Below, piece after piece: positions 51,932 through 61,365 of a stretch of DNA of 64,000 nucleotides. The notes beneath the pieces are model-generated. The model made no database searches and was not told the DNA's origin. It saw only the letters and a program-made list of their open reading frames with translations. This DNA comes from Candidatus Gallipaludibacter merdavium (GTDB lineage: Bacteria; Bacteroidota; Bacteroidia; Bacteroidales; Paludibacteraceae): positions 37,211-101,210 of the forward strand of contig JADIMG010000004.1 in NCBI GenBank assembly GCA_017694875.1, given 5' to 3'. A program made the position numbers and the translations under genes. Position 1 is the first letter of the stretch. The number at the start of each line of letters is the position of its first letter.

Positions 51932-53328
51932 TACCTAAATACAAGTACATTGAACCTTTCAAGATATCTGATGAAGTAGGAACTTTTATCGGAACATATT
52001 TTTTTTCAAACAAAGATTACTCGTTTCTGTTGAATGCAGAGAACGGGTGCTCCATTGTACTGGACTCCGCCCTCACAAATGAAATACAGAATCATAATAT
52101 TTCAGAAGCTTTGGCTATGAGATTAACCCAACGCGGTCTCATATCTAATAAAAATACTCTTTCACCAGTAGTTAAAGAGATTGAGCAACCCACTTTTTTT
52201 ATTTTCGACCTTACACAGGCATGCAATTTCAGATGTGTATATTGTTTTCGTCATCTTGAAGACAAGATAACAACCATTACTGACGACAACTTGGACGCGA
52301 TAACTTCCTATATCATCAATTACTGCAAAAAATATCAGATTAAAGATTTCTGCATCCAGCCATGGGGCGGAGAACCTCTTATAGCTTTTGAAAAAATAAA
52401 AAGGATGGATGATGCTTTCAAGGCAGCTGATTTACATCCATTGATCTCCATTGAGACTAATGCAAGTCTGATTACTGAGGAATTGGCAAAAGAAGCTTCC
52501 GAACGTAACATAAGATTGGGAATAAGTATAGACGGATTTCCTGAGATTCAAAACATGCACCGTCCACTTATGAGTGGTGCCCCCTCCTTTGAAAAGATAA
52601 AACGAGGTGTTGAAATTATTTCAAAATTCGCCAATCTCAAGCAATTCGGAGTGGTTTGCGTTCTTACAAGTCGCAGTTTTCCTTTTTTAGCGGATATTAT
52701 TGAGTTTTTTGGTACCGAATTGAAAATCAAGTGTTTCAAGCTAAATTTAATAAAAGACAACCCTGTAATGAAGGATGCCCAATTGTGTCTTAGCGATGAA
52801 CAAATCACGGAAGCCCAGAACATACTGATTGACAAACTGATTAACCTGAACCAGCGCGGCTATGAGATTACTGAGTTGAATGTTCAGGAAAAGCTAATGA
52901 ATCTTTTGGTTAGGGCTAAATCAAATATTTGTACATCCCGTGGTTGTATGGGTGGGACCAAAATGATTGCTTTTGATCAGGATGGCCGTATCTATCCTTG
53001 TGATGTCACCGATTACAAAGAAGAATCAATAGGTGATGCCCACGTCAGTGGTGATCTTGTCGAATTAGTAAGGACTGCCAAAAGACAGAAAAGGGATTTT
53101 TTTGCAAAGAAGTATAGTAAAGATTGTGGCCAATGTCCATTCTGGTTCTTTTGCAAAGGTGGTTGTACAACTGCCATCAAATACAAAATTGGAAAAGTTG
53201 AAGGGATTGACCATCAAGAATGCTTCTCTAATCTTTCATTGTACCCGCGACTTATAGACATCATATTGACAAATCCGAAGGCTGTTTGTAATCTAACACG
53301 CCATCGGGTAAACATTGTAGAAGAATGA
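51928..53328 (+). CDS. Radical SAM/SPASM peptide maturase 2
   Basis: A 466-residue enzyme. Residues 1-88 form an N-terminal domain that may bind the precursor; the radical SAM core has CNFRCVYC (Cys99, Cys103, Cys106) and WGGEPLIA; the C-terminal SPASM domain has CTSRGCMGG, IYPCDV and CGQCPFWFFCKGGC, which would bind two auxiliary Fe-S clusters. This is the standard architecture of RiPP maturases that make carbon-carbon or thioether links. It overlaps both neighbours by 4 bp, so the genes are translationally coupled. Confidence 0.9.
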   Translation: MIPKYKYIEPFKISDEVGTFIGTYFFSNKDYSFLLNAENGCSIVLDSALTNEIQNHNISEALAMRLTQRGLISNKNTLSPVVKEIEQPTFFIFDLTQACNFRCVYCFRHLEDKITTITDDNLDAITSYIINYCKKYQIKDFCIQPWGGEPLIAFEKIKRMDDAFKAADLHPLISIETNASLITEELAKEASERNIRLGISIDGFPEIQNMHRPLMSGAPSFEKIKRGVEIISKFANLKQFGVVCVLTSRSFPFLADIIEFFGTELKIKCFKLNLIKDNPVMKDAQLCLSDEQITEAQNILIDKLINLNQRGYEITELNVQEKLMNLLVRAKSNICTSRGCMGGTKMIAFDQDGRIYPCDVTDYKEESIGDAHVSGDLVELVRTAKRQKRDFFAKKYSKDCGQCPFWFFCKGGCTTAIKYKIGKVEGIDHQECFSNLSLYPRLIDIILTNPKAVCNLTRHRVNIVEE

Positions 53329-54257
53329 AAACATTATATTGTGCAATAGGATATTTGTGTAATGAACGTTGCCGGTTCTGTCCTTGTTCGGAAGAAGCGG
53401 CTGATGTTTCGTCACTAACATTTGAGGAGATTTGCACTGCAATCCGCCGTGCAATAGAGGAAAGAGGTGTGAAAAACATCCTATTATCCGGTGGAGAACC
53501 TACTATTCACCCTGATTTTTTCAGAATATTGGAATTTATCAAAAGTAACAGCGTAAATATCAGTCTGCTTACTAATGCTCTGAAACTTGCCGATAACGAC
53601 TTTGCTAAACAGATGTTCTCGATCATTGATGGTGAGAAACTTGATGTTACTGTGGCTTTTCACAGCCACATCCCTGAGAAGCATGATTTCCTGACTCAGC
53701 ATAAAGGAAGCTTTGAGAAGAGTATGAGAGGTGTGGAAAACATGTTAAAACACAACGTGAGACTGTCCATCAAGAACAACATAGTCAAATACACATATCA
53801 GGATCTTCCTGAATACGTCAGGTGGGCGACATCTCATTTCACTGACAATGTAACCTTGTTATTTTGCAACATAGACATCAATGGTACAGCTGCAAACAAC
53901 AAAAACAATGTCGCTGTAGAATTCAGACAATCGATGCCATATTTACAACGAGCATTAGATATTATTATAAAGCAACGCAAAGCCGGTCATAAACGAAATG
54001 TAAAAGTTCTCACCACTCCTTTATGCCTAATGGATCCATATTATTGGGGATTTGTCGAAAATGCCACTCAGACCGTCATAGATGCATATAAAGTACCGAA
54101 CAGCGATTTGCTTTGGAATGTAAGTAGTGATAGCGGGCCATTGTTCAAAGCTTGTGTCGATTGTGAGTTGAAGCACTATTGCCCAGGTACATGGAACAGT
54201 TTCAAAAAGAATTATGATGAATCTATCTTAAAAAGCATTGTTTCTGAAACTACGTGA
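53325..54257 (+). CDS. Radical SAM enzyme 3 (CxxxCxFCPC type)
   Basis: A 310-residue radical SAM protein. The Fe-S motif is CNERCRFCPC: Cys12, Cys16 and Cys19 plus an extra Cys21, an unusual fourth cysteine. LLSGGEPTIHPDF is the GGE motif. Near the end is CVDCELKHYCPGTW, a small auxiliary cysteine set. Its paralogue lies at 55923. It overlaps maturase 2 by 4 bp and lies 39 nt before the precursor gene. Confidence 0.87.
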   Translation: MKTLYCAIGYLCNERCRFCPCSEEAADVSSLTFEEICTAIRRAIEERGVKNILLSGGEPTIHPDFFRILEFIKSNSVNISLLTNALKLADNDFAKQMFSIIDGEKLDVTVAFHSHIPEKHDFLTQHKGSFEKSMRGVENMLKHNVRLSIKNNIVKYTYQDLPEYVRWATSHFTDNVTLLFCNIDINGTAANNKNNVAVEFRQSMPYLQRALDIIIKQRKAGHKRNVKVLTTPLCLMDPYYWGFVENATQTVIDAYKVPNSDLLWNVSSDSGPLFKACVDCELKHYCPGTWNSFKKNYDESILKSIVSETT

Positions 54258-54296
54258 TGAACAATGTTGTATGTTTAATTTATAAATTTATTAACA

Positions 54297-54497
54297 ATGA
54301 AGACTGTAAAAGTTTTTTCTGAGAAGTTAGGTGCTGAGGTCAGCATCCAGCTTGAGGGTAATGCAGCAAGCATTACTGAAATGTATGATTCTTCAAAAGA
54401 ATCTAACGAATGTGCTCTTGCTTCAAAGTTTGAAAACCGTGCATGGGAATCATGGATGAACAACGGTTGGAATAACTGGGGAGCTATCTGCAACTAA
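54297..54497 (+). CDS. RiPP precursor peptide with aromatic-rich core
   Basis: A 66-residue peptide in the middle of five radical SAM genes. Residues 1-40 look like a leader (MKTVKVFSEKLGAEVSIQLE and a Ser/Glu-rich part); the C-terminal core, about 44-66, contains Trp50, Trp53, Trp58 and Trp61. Three motifs aromatic-X-Asn are present: Phe45-Glu-Asn47, Trp53-Met-Asn55 and Trp58-Asn-Asn60, the pattern of three-residue cyclophane (triceptide) crosslinks. Cys39 and Cys65 are also present. No Gly-Gly cleavage site is seen. A 16-bp hairpin follows 12 nt after the stop. Confidence 0.82.
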   Translation: MKTVKVFSEKLGAEVSIQLEGNAASITEMYDSSKESNECALASKFENRAWESWMNNGWNNWGAICN

Positions 54498-54508
54498 TCT
54501 CAAATCGG

Positions 54509-54550
54509 GCAATAGAGGTAAAAGTCTTCATCGGCTTTTATCTCTGTTGC
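54509..54550 (+). terminator. 16-bp hairpin after the precursor gene (possible partial terminator)
   Basis: GCAATAGAGGTAAAAG (54509-54524) pairs with CTTTTATCTCTGTTGC (54535-54550) over all 16 positions with two G.U pairs and a 10-nt loop. No T-run follows. Lying between the precursor and the next enzyme gene, it would favour high precursor mRNA over downstream enzyme mRNA by partial termination or by protecting the 3' end. Confidence 0.7.
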
Positions 54551-54606
54551 TATTCATTACAGTACTTCAATCCGTGTTCAATTGTATCCACAAAACTTTA
54601 TTAATA

Positions 54607-55926
54607 ATGACTTATAGAAGATTATCAAGATTCAGCCATATATACACAAAGAATGGTCAAACTATGATATATCATTCTTTAAAAATGATGTCAGAAGACA
54701 TCACTGGAGTTACATATGATGAAATGACAAACTCCCTGACCGGCATAGCCCCATCTATGGAGCAAGTTCTGACAGATAAGGGCTTTATAGTCGAAAATGA
54801 TGATGCAGATGACAAAATATTGGATGATTGCAGAAAAGAAATTTTAGAGCCATATATCTCAACCGCATATTTTTTCCTGACCAAAAACTGCAATCTTGCA
54901 TGCAGATACTGTTTTGAGAGACAGTCAGAAGCAAAAAACTCCTCGGAAGGAATCATGTCTTTTGATGTCTTTAATAGAGGACTTGATTGCTTCCAAAGAC
55001 TTATCAACCTTGATAAAAACCGCTTCAACGAGAAAAAGACAATAATCTTTTATGGTGGAGAACCATTTCATAATAAAAAACTTCTATTTTCAGCAATAAC
55101 CGAAATCCAAAATAGGATAGAAAAAGGAGACTTTCCTATCCAAACGAAAATGTTGGTGGTGACCAACGGAACACTGATAAATGATGAAGACATCCCATTC
55201 ATTAAGAAAAATGGAGTTACCGTTACGTTCTCTTTAGATGGCGACAGACAGGCATCTACCAACAGAGTGTATCCAGATGGAAAGACTTTGGCATGGAACA
55301 AAGCAACAGAGACCTTCAAGAAATGCGTTGAAGCAGGAATAGACCTAAACATAGCATGTACTCTATCACCAGAAACCATTGCCCGTCAAAAAGAAGTGCT
55401 GGACTACTTTATCAGCATAGGTACTACCAATATCGGTTTCAATGTCATTTTGGATAACGACATTATTCATTTGAATACTGATTATGATGACAAGGCAGCA
55501 AATTTTGTAACTACGGCATATCATACGCTGTCAAGCAATAATATTACAGAAAACCGCACAAGGCGCAGAATAGATGTGTTCAAGCATAAGCATCCATGTT
55601 TATTTGACTGTAATGCAGCGGGAGGACGGCAAATAGCCATTGCTCCTAATGGAGACATTGGTATCTGCCATGAACATATAATGGACAAGAAGCACTTCAT
55701 CACAACAATAGATGACATGGAATTTGATCCCAAGCAATCCGCCGAATACAAAATGTGGAACAAACGCTCCCCACTGTATATTGACAGTTGCCAGAATTGT
55801 ATCGCATTGGGTGTATGTGGTGGTGGATGTGTAATCAATTCGGAAAGGAAACATGATTCCATATTTATTCCTGACCAGCGATTCTGCAGGCAAACAATAT
55901 CAATATTAAAAAACATTTTGTTATGA
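54607..55926 (+). CDS. Radical SAM/SPASM peptide maturase 4
   Basis: A 439-residue enzyme (start MTYRRLSRFS at 54607; an earlier in-frame ATG at 54547 lies just within the hairpin). It has an N-terminal domain of about 80 residues, the radical SAM motif CNLACRYC (Cys95, Cys99, Cys102), FYGGEPFHN, and a C-terminal SPASM domain with CLFDCNAAG, ICHEHI and CQNCIALGVCGGGC. It is a second maturase of the same plan as the one at 51928 but clearly diverged, implying a different modification or a different site on the same precursor. Confidence 0.9.
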   Translation: MTYRRLSRFSHIYTKNGQTMIYHSLKMMSEDITGVTYDEMTNSLTGIAPSMEQVLTDKGFIVENDDADDKILDDCRKEILEPYISTAYFFLTKNCNLACRYCFERQSEAKNSSEGIMSFDVFNRGLDCFQRLINLDKNRFNEKKTIIFYGGEPFHNKKLLFSAITEIQNRIEKGDFPIQTKMLVVTNGTLINDEDIPFIKKNGVTVTFSLDGDRQASTNRVYPDGKTLAWNKATETFKKCVEAGIDLNIACTLSPETIARQKEVLDYFISIGTTNIGFNVILDNDIIHLNTDYDDKAANFVTTAYHTLSSNNITENRTRRRIDVFKHKHPCLFDCNAAGGRQIAIAPNGDIGICHEHIMDKKHFITTIDDMEFDPKQSAEYKMWNKRSPLYIDSCQNCIALGVCGGGCVINSERKHDSIFIPDQRFCRQTISILKNILL

Positions 55927-56861
55927 AAACATTATTTGTCTCTCCTTCCTATATTTGCAATGAGAAATGCGTTTTTTGCCCTTGTTACAAAGAAGCTAAA
56001 CGCTATGCACCCATTCCTGAAGTCTTGCTGAAGTCTTGCATCGAAGAGGCTTTCCAAAAGAACAGGATTGAAATGGTGCTGATTTCCGGAGGAGAGCCTA
56101 CACTATACAAAGAGTTGCCTGAAATAATGAAGTATATACGCGAAATGGGGCTAAAAATCGGAATTTTAAGCAATTCACTAAGATTTGCAGATGAGTTTTT
56201 CATCAATTCGTTCATAAATTCTGTTGGTGGTGATTTTGAGCTGACGACTGCATTTCACAGCCATATTGCAAAAGAGCACGATGCAATTACAGGAATAAAA
56301 GGCAGTTTTGAGAAATCATTAAAAGGAATAAACAACCTTATCAAAGCAAATGTTCATGTGACTCTAAAACATGTCATCAACGCTCTTTCATATAAGAAAT
56401 TGCCAGAATTCGCACAATGGGTTTACCTGACATTCCCAGATTCCGTCCCTTGGGTGATTTGCAATATGGACCTGTGTGGAGAAGCCCTCAACAACAAATC
56501 CTTAACCGCTGTTTCTTTTGATGAATCAAAACCGTATTTGGAAAAGACGTTGGACATTGTCACTGAAAATCACGCAAAAGAAAGACACCGGAATGTATCT
56601 GTATTCAATACCCCTCTGTGTTGTATTGACCCTTACTACTGGAAATTTTTACAAAAATATGAGAGTGAGGAGTCTATGTCCGCCCTATTGCTACCATCTG
56701 CGGATAAAAACATAGCACCAGCCATAAAATACAATTTGAAAGGTGATGGTGGAGCAAATTTCATTCCTTGTCTAGAATGTAAGGTCAAATCATTTTGTCC
56801 AGGGACATGGCGTCAGACCGCAGGACATTTCGGAAACAAAATATTTAATCCCATAATATGA
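55923..56861 (+). CDS. Radical SAM enzyme 5 (CxxxCxFCPC type)
   Basis: A 312-residue paralogue of the 310-residue enzyme at 53325. It repeats the same signature CNEKCVFCPC with Cys12, Cys16, Cys19 and Cys21, VLISGGEPTLYKEL, and the C-terminal CLECKVKSFCPGTW. It overlaps maturase 4 by 4 bp, as its paralogue overlaps maturase 2. The pair of modules (SPASM enzyme plus CPC enzyme) thus stands on each side of the precursor. Confidence 0.87.
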   Translation: MKTLFVSPSYICNEKCVFCPCYKEAKRYAPIPEVLLKSCIEEAFQKNRIEMVLISGGEPTLYKELPEIMKYIREMGLKIGILSNSLRFADEFFINSFINSVGGDFELTTAFHSHIAKEHDAITGIKGSFEKSLKGINNLIKANVHVTLKHVINALSYKKLPEFAQWVYLTFPDSVPWVICNMDLCGEALNNKSLTAVSFDESKPYLEKTLDIVTENHAKERHRNVSVFNTPLCCIDPYYWKFLQKYESEESMSALLLPSADKNIAPAIKYNLKGDGGANFIPCLECKVKSFCPGTWRQTAGHFGNKIFNPII

Positions 56862-56870
56862 TTTTAAATT

Positions 56871-57905
56871 ATGTTTAGTAATGATATACAAGCATATTTT
56901 GAACAACTAGTCGAGACACCATCTCCTTCAGGCTTTGAGATGAAGTGTCAAAATCTTTTTAAAGATTATGCTTCGAGATACGTTGAACATGTATATAAAG
57001 ATACATTCGGAAATGTAATTGCACATAACTCTTGTAACGGCAAGTCAAAACTAATGATTTCAGCTCATATTGATGAAATTGGATTCATGGTCAAACATAT
57101 TGATGATGATGGATTTCTATATATCGTTCCAATAGGCGGTATCGATACGATGTTACTTCCAGGTTCACGTTTGGCTATCCATCATAATGGTAATTCATTT
57201 TTGGGAATTATAGGCAGAAAACCAATACATCTTCTTAATGAGAATGAACGAAATAAAGTCATATTTGAAGACTTATGGCTAGATTGTGGTTTTACAAGCC
57301 AGAAACACGCCCAACTATCAGTCTCTATAGGAGACCCTATTACATTTACAACAAATCCAATATACATGAGTGATAATTGCATGGTAACACGCTCGGCAGA
57401 CAACAAAGTTGGTAGTGCAATTATGATGGAAGTAATGAAAAGGTTAAAAGATTTGGATACGAATTATGATATATACTATGCCTCAACTCGCCAAGAAGAA
57501 ATTGGGCTACGCGGAGGTATTACTGCTGCAGCAAACGTAAAACCAGATTACACAATTGTAATAGACGCAACACATGCGACAGATTATCCTTCTGTAAAAA
57601 AAACGTTTTATGGCGAAATTGCATTGGGGAAAGGTCCCTCTATAAGTATAAGTCCAGATACTGACGAAGAATTTAGAAGCAAGTTTCTAGAGAGCATTCA
57701 AAAAAAAGCATATCCATATCAAATAGAGGTCCATCCTAATGCAAGCGGGACAGAATCAAGAGCAATTCAAATACAACATGGTGGAATAAAAACGCTTAAC
57801 ATTTCATACCCTGTTAGGTACATGCACTCTGCATCGGAAATTATATCATCTGACGATGTAAAAGATGTGATTGAAATTCTATGTAATTTTCTTATATCAC
57901 AATAG
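56871..57905 (+). CDS. M42 family metallo-aminopeptidase
   Basis: A 344-residue di-zinc peptidase of family M42 (glutamyl aminopeptidase/FrvX type). Metal and catalytic landmarks are AHIDEIGFMV near residue 65, ADNKVG near 175, the EEIG pair (Arg-Gln-Glu-Glu-Ile-Gly) near 210, DATHATDYP near 230, and MHSASE near 320. It trims N-terminal residues from peptides. Nine nucleotides after radical SAM 5, it probably belongs to the cluster and may remove the leader or degrade it. Confidence 0.9.
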   Translation: MFSNDIQAYFEQLVETPSPSGFEMKCQNLFKDYASRYVEHVYKDTFGNVIAHNSCNGKSKLMISAHIDEIGFMVKHIDDDGFLYIVPIGGIDTMLLPGSRLAIHHNGNSFLGIIGRKPIHLLNENERNKVIFEDLWLDCGFTSQKHAQLSVSIGDPITFTTNPIYMSDNCMVTRSADNKVGSAIMMEVMKRLKDLDTNYDIYYASTRQEEIGLRGGITAAANVKPDYTIVIDATHATDYPSVKKTFYGEIALGKGPSISISPDTDEEFRSKFLESIQKKAYPYQIEVHPNASGTESRAIQIQHGGIKTLNISYPVRYMHSASEIISSDDVKDVIEILCNFLISQ

Positions 57906-57981
57906 AAATGAAAGACAGATTTATGAGTTGCTTCTTACTACCTAAGTATTATACCATCAACTATTGTTATTAGCGTTTTTT

Positions 57982-58917
57982 ATGTGTAAAATTAGCGTCG
58001 TCATTCCTGTTTACAATTCAAAGAATTTCATTAGACAATGCATGGATTCTATTATATACCAAACATTTTCAGAATTTGAGATAATATGTGTCGATGACGG
58101 TTCTACAGATGAAAGTTACACTATTCTTTCTAGATATTCCCAACAATATAAAAATATTCAAGTTGTACGACAGAAAAATAAGGGACAAGGCCCAGCAAGA
58201 AATAAAGGTGTTACATTAGCAAGAGGGAAATATGTTAAATTTGTTGATGCCGATGATTATTTACATCCAGATGCTTTACGAATATTATATGAAACAGCAG
58301 AAAGAACAAAGGCAGATATTATTGTTAGCAAAGCGTTTTGTGTAAATGAAGCTGGAGACATAACATCACCTCTAAAAATGTGGAATAATCTAATCGGTAA
58401 TTACACAAGAGAAAGTTTTATAAATCTAGATTTTTTCAACAACAAATGTAGTCCTGTCTTATGGGATAAACTTATTAAAACCAAAATAGCTAAGACTTAT
58501 TTATCACCATCATTAAAAAGGGGACAAGACTTTGTTACCCTTATAAAATACATCTCAGCATGCAATAATATTTATTTTATAGAAGACAGACTATATTATT
58601 ATAGACATCATAATTTATCTATAATGGCGACAACAGAATCGAGAGAAACTATTATGCTAGATTTTACCACTGAACAAATGGCAATAAAGGTTATGCAGGA
58701 TTGTTTTCAAAACACTAAAGCATATTCATTTTATTGCAAAAGAATTCTGCAAGAATGGGCAAACAGAATAGAAGCCAATAAAGAGCTACTAATGAGCAGA
58801 GATACTGCACTTATTAAAAATTTAATGACAAATATCCACAATAATTTATTCACAATAAAAGAGAATATAAATCTAACGGCATCAGCAAGGAACCAAAAAA
58901 AGACACTAATCTTTTAG
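57982..58917 (+). CDS. Family 2 glycosyltransferase
   Basis: A 311-residue GT-A fold enzyme. The start MCKISVVIPVYN at 57982 is the normal family opening. The nucleotide-sugar motifs are CVDDGSTDESY near 35 and KFVDADDYLHPDAL near 85-98 (DxD-type), with a GQGPARNKGV loop. The C-terminal part carries no membrane helix. It could glycosylate the peptide product or an envelope component; it lies 76 nt after the peptidase gene and is the last intact gene before the transposon debris. Confidence 0.85.
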   Translation: MCKISVVIPVYNSKNFIRQCMDSIIYQTFSEFEIICVDDGSTDESYTILSRYSQQYKNIQVVRQKNKGQGPARNKGVTLARGKYVKFVDADDYLHPDALRILYETAERTKADIIVSKAFCVNEAGDITSPLKMWNNLIGNYTRESFINLDFFNNKCSPVLWDKLIKTKIAKTYLSPSLKRGQDFVTLIKYISACNNIYFIEDRLYYYRHHNLSIMATTESRETIMLDFTTEQMAIKVMQDCFQNTKAYSFYCKRILQEWANRIEANKELLMSRDTALIKNLMTNIHNNLFTIKENINLTASARNQKKTLIF

Positions 58918-59069
58918 GTGTTTTTACAAAAAAAGAAATCAATCTTAGAGCTATTAAAAACAATACCATTGAGTAGATGAGATAATAAACCTGTATTAGG
59001 CTAAAATAACGCTTCCAAGTGGAAAGTATCATAAGTATAAATCTAAAAACCGAGATTGATACACATCTT

Positions 59070-59965
59070 ACACCAAAAGAACATCTGATAAATAACAGCA
59101 GTCATGGTAAAATGTAAAAGCAAATCCAAACTCCATTAGGTGAGGTAACCGTATCTACTCCTCATGACTGTAAGTCAAGTTTTAATCCACAATTTATCAA
59201 GAAGCATAAGACCATCTTAGCAGAAGATGTTGCTGATTGTATAATCGGCTGTATAAATTTGGTAATTGCACATGCGAAATCAACAATAGGATGGAGAGAT
59301 TCTTGGTAAATTTGAATATCACCTATGTTTTCTGTTTATCATATCATCTGAACGAACACTATACAAACTAACGGATGAACGTGACTATGTGATTACAAGT
59401 ACAATCTAATCTATAATATATTGTTATTGAAACAAATAGCCACTTACAAGGTACATGGAGCAAACTTCGAGCTCCGTGCACTACCCTTTCAGAAGCATAA
59501 AGTCAAAAATTTCCTATTGTCTGCATAAACGGCTTAAAAGGCTTTCACAAAGTCATTCTAAGCGTTTATCCAAATACTGTTGTATCGCATTGTGCCATAA
59601 GTCTAATACGTAGTTCCATCTAGTATGCAGGCTTCAAGAAGCAAAAGGAATTCTTGAAAAATTTGAAATACATCTATCAAAATGGAAATAAAGAACCTGC
59701 AGGAAATAGCGTTTTTCATGTTGTGAGAGAAATGGGGTAAACAGTATACTATGTCATCAAGGCCTAGCAGGAAAACTAAAATAAGTCGTCAGAATAATTC
59801 CAATATACTTTGGCTATCTGTAAGTTTATTTATACAACGAATACAGTTGAAGGTTATCAGCGTCAAATCCGTAAGTAAGATAACAAAAAAACAAGGACAT
59901 ATCCTCAATCAAATACAAACTTTGAAAACCGGTTCATTTTGCATACCATAATATACGAAAAAAAA
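59070..59965 (+). pseudogene. Degenerate IS256-family transposase (remnant 1)
   Basis: Broken translations across this stretch match an IS256-type transposase: QIQTPLGEVTVSTP and FNPQFIKKHKTILAEDVAD from 59121, NGLKGFHKVILSVYPNTVVS around 59526-59585 followed by YAGFKKQKEFLKNLKYIYQN, and NTVEGYQRQIRKITK around 59838, in that order. Many stop codons and frameshifts separate them, and no intact ends were found. An old, dead element. Confidence 0.75.
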
Positions 59966-59989
59966 TGGACTAGAGAGCATTAACTAATT

Positions 59990-61357
59990 GACACTATAAA
60001 ATATTTTGTGTAAATAGAAATACGGGATTCAAAAATGAGTCTCGTATTTATTATTTTATACATTTGCAAAATGAAGAAGATTATGAAAGAAAAGAATCAA
60101 GTAGTGCCTGATGAAGTATTAAGCAAGGAGTTCCTTAGCCAGTTTAAAACAGAAGCCGATGTAAGCAAGTTCCTGAAGCAGTTGCATGCCAAGGTATTGG
60201 AAAAGATACTTGAAAGTGAAATGGATGCCCATTTGGGGTATGAAAAGAATTCCGTGGCCGATAATAACAGCGGCAACTCACGCAATGGCAGCTATCCAAA
60301 GAAAATCCAGACCGAACATGGAGAAGCTGTCATCTCTATACCCCGTGATCGTAACGGCCAATTTGAGCCGATAGCCGTGCCCAAACATGAAAGCCGTGTA
60401 CTTTCGATAGAAAAGCTTGTTATCTCCTTATATGCCAAAGGAATGATCGTTTCTAACATAGAGGAAGAGATGCGTGAAATTTATAAAATAGAGCTCTCTA
60501 CATCTGCAATTTCCATCATTACCAACAAAGTCAATCAGGCTGCTAGGAATGGCAGAACCGCCACCTTGCTCCTGTTTACCTCATTGTTTAAATGGACGGC
60601 ATCGTCTTCAAGGTACGGGATAACGGCAAGATCATAAACAAGACCGTTTATCTTTGCGTCGGCCTGAAACAGAACGGCCAAAAGGAAATCCTTGGCATGT
60701 GGGTCGGCAAATAGGAAAGTTCTTCTTTCTGGATGGGTGTTCTGACCGATTTAAAGGCCCGTGAAGTGCAGGATATACTGATTACCTGTACCGATAACCT
60801 GAATGGATTTACCGATACCATCCGTACCGTATTCCTCAGTCATCCACCCAAATCTGTGTGGTACACCGGATCATAAATTCCTGTAAATATGTCGTTTATA
60901 AGAAAAAGAAAGAGTTTACGACAGATATAAAGAATATCTATAATGCACCCAACAAAGAGGTTGCAGCCACGGAACTTGACAATCTGGAAAAGAAATGGGG
61001 AGGAAAGTATCCATACGCCATACTTTCATGGAAAAACAACTGGGAGAACCTGACTGTTTTCTTCCAGTTCCCTCTGAAAAATCAGAAAAATAATCTACAC
61101 GACAAATCTTATTGAAAACCTGAACGCGAAAATCAGAAAGTACACAAAATCAAAGCTTTCATCCCCTTCGGATGATGCCGTGAAGAAAATTGTATACTTA
61201 TCACTTATGGAGATTGAGAAGAGATGGACACAGCCTATTCATAACTGGGGATTGATTATGAACCAATTTATTACTATCTTTGAAAACAGAATCCAGATTT
61301 AAGAAGATACTTACTGCTGAATCCTGTTTCCATTTACACAAAATCTTGGACAGAATC
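59990..61357 (+). mobile_element. IS256-family insertion sequence with intact ends
   Basis: A 1368-bp element. The left end (from GACACTATAAAATATTTTGT) and the inverted right end (reads GATTCTGTCCAAGATTTTGT from 61357 on the minus strand) share most of about 31 positions, including an identical ATTTTGTGTAAAT core. It is bordered by the direct repeat AACTAATT at 59982-59989 and 61358-61365, an 8-bp target duplication as expected for this family. The transposase inside is frameshifted. Confidence 0.88.
60071..61302 (+). pseudogene. IS256-family transposase, frameshifted
   Basis: The first part (60071-about 60545) encodes the N-terminal half: VVPDEVLSKEFLSQFKTEAD, ESEMDAHLGYEKN, NSRNGSYPKK and a long helical region. 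A frameshift near 60545, an in-frame stop near 60588, and further stops (including near 60712) break the rest, though pieces continue in other frames: MDGIVFKVRDNGKI from about 60593, GLKQNGQKEILGMWVGK, and the C-terminal KLSSPSDDAVKKIVYLSL and RWTQPIHNWG ending at 61302. The catalytic DDE domain is therefore not expressed intact. Confidence 0.85.
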
Positions 61358-61365
61358 AACTAATT

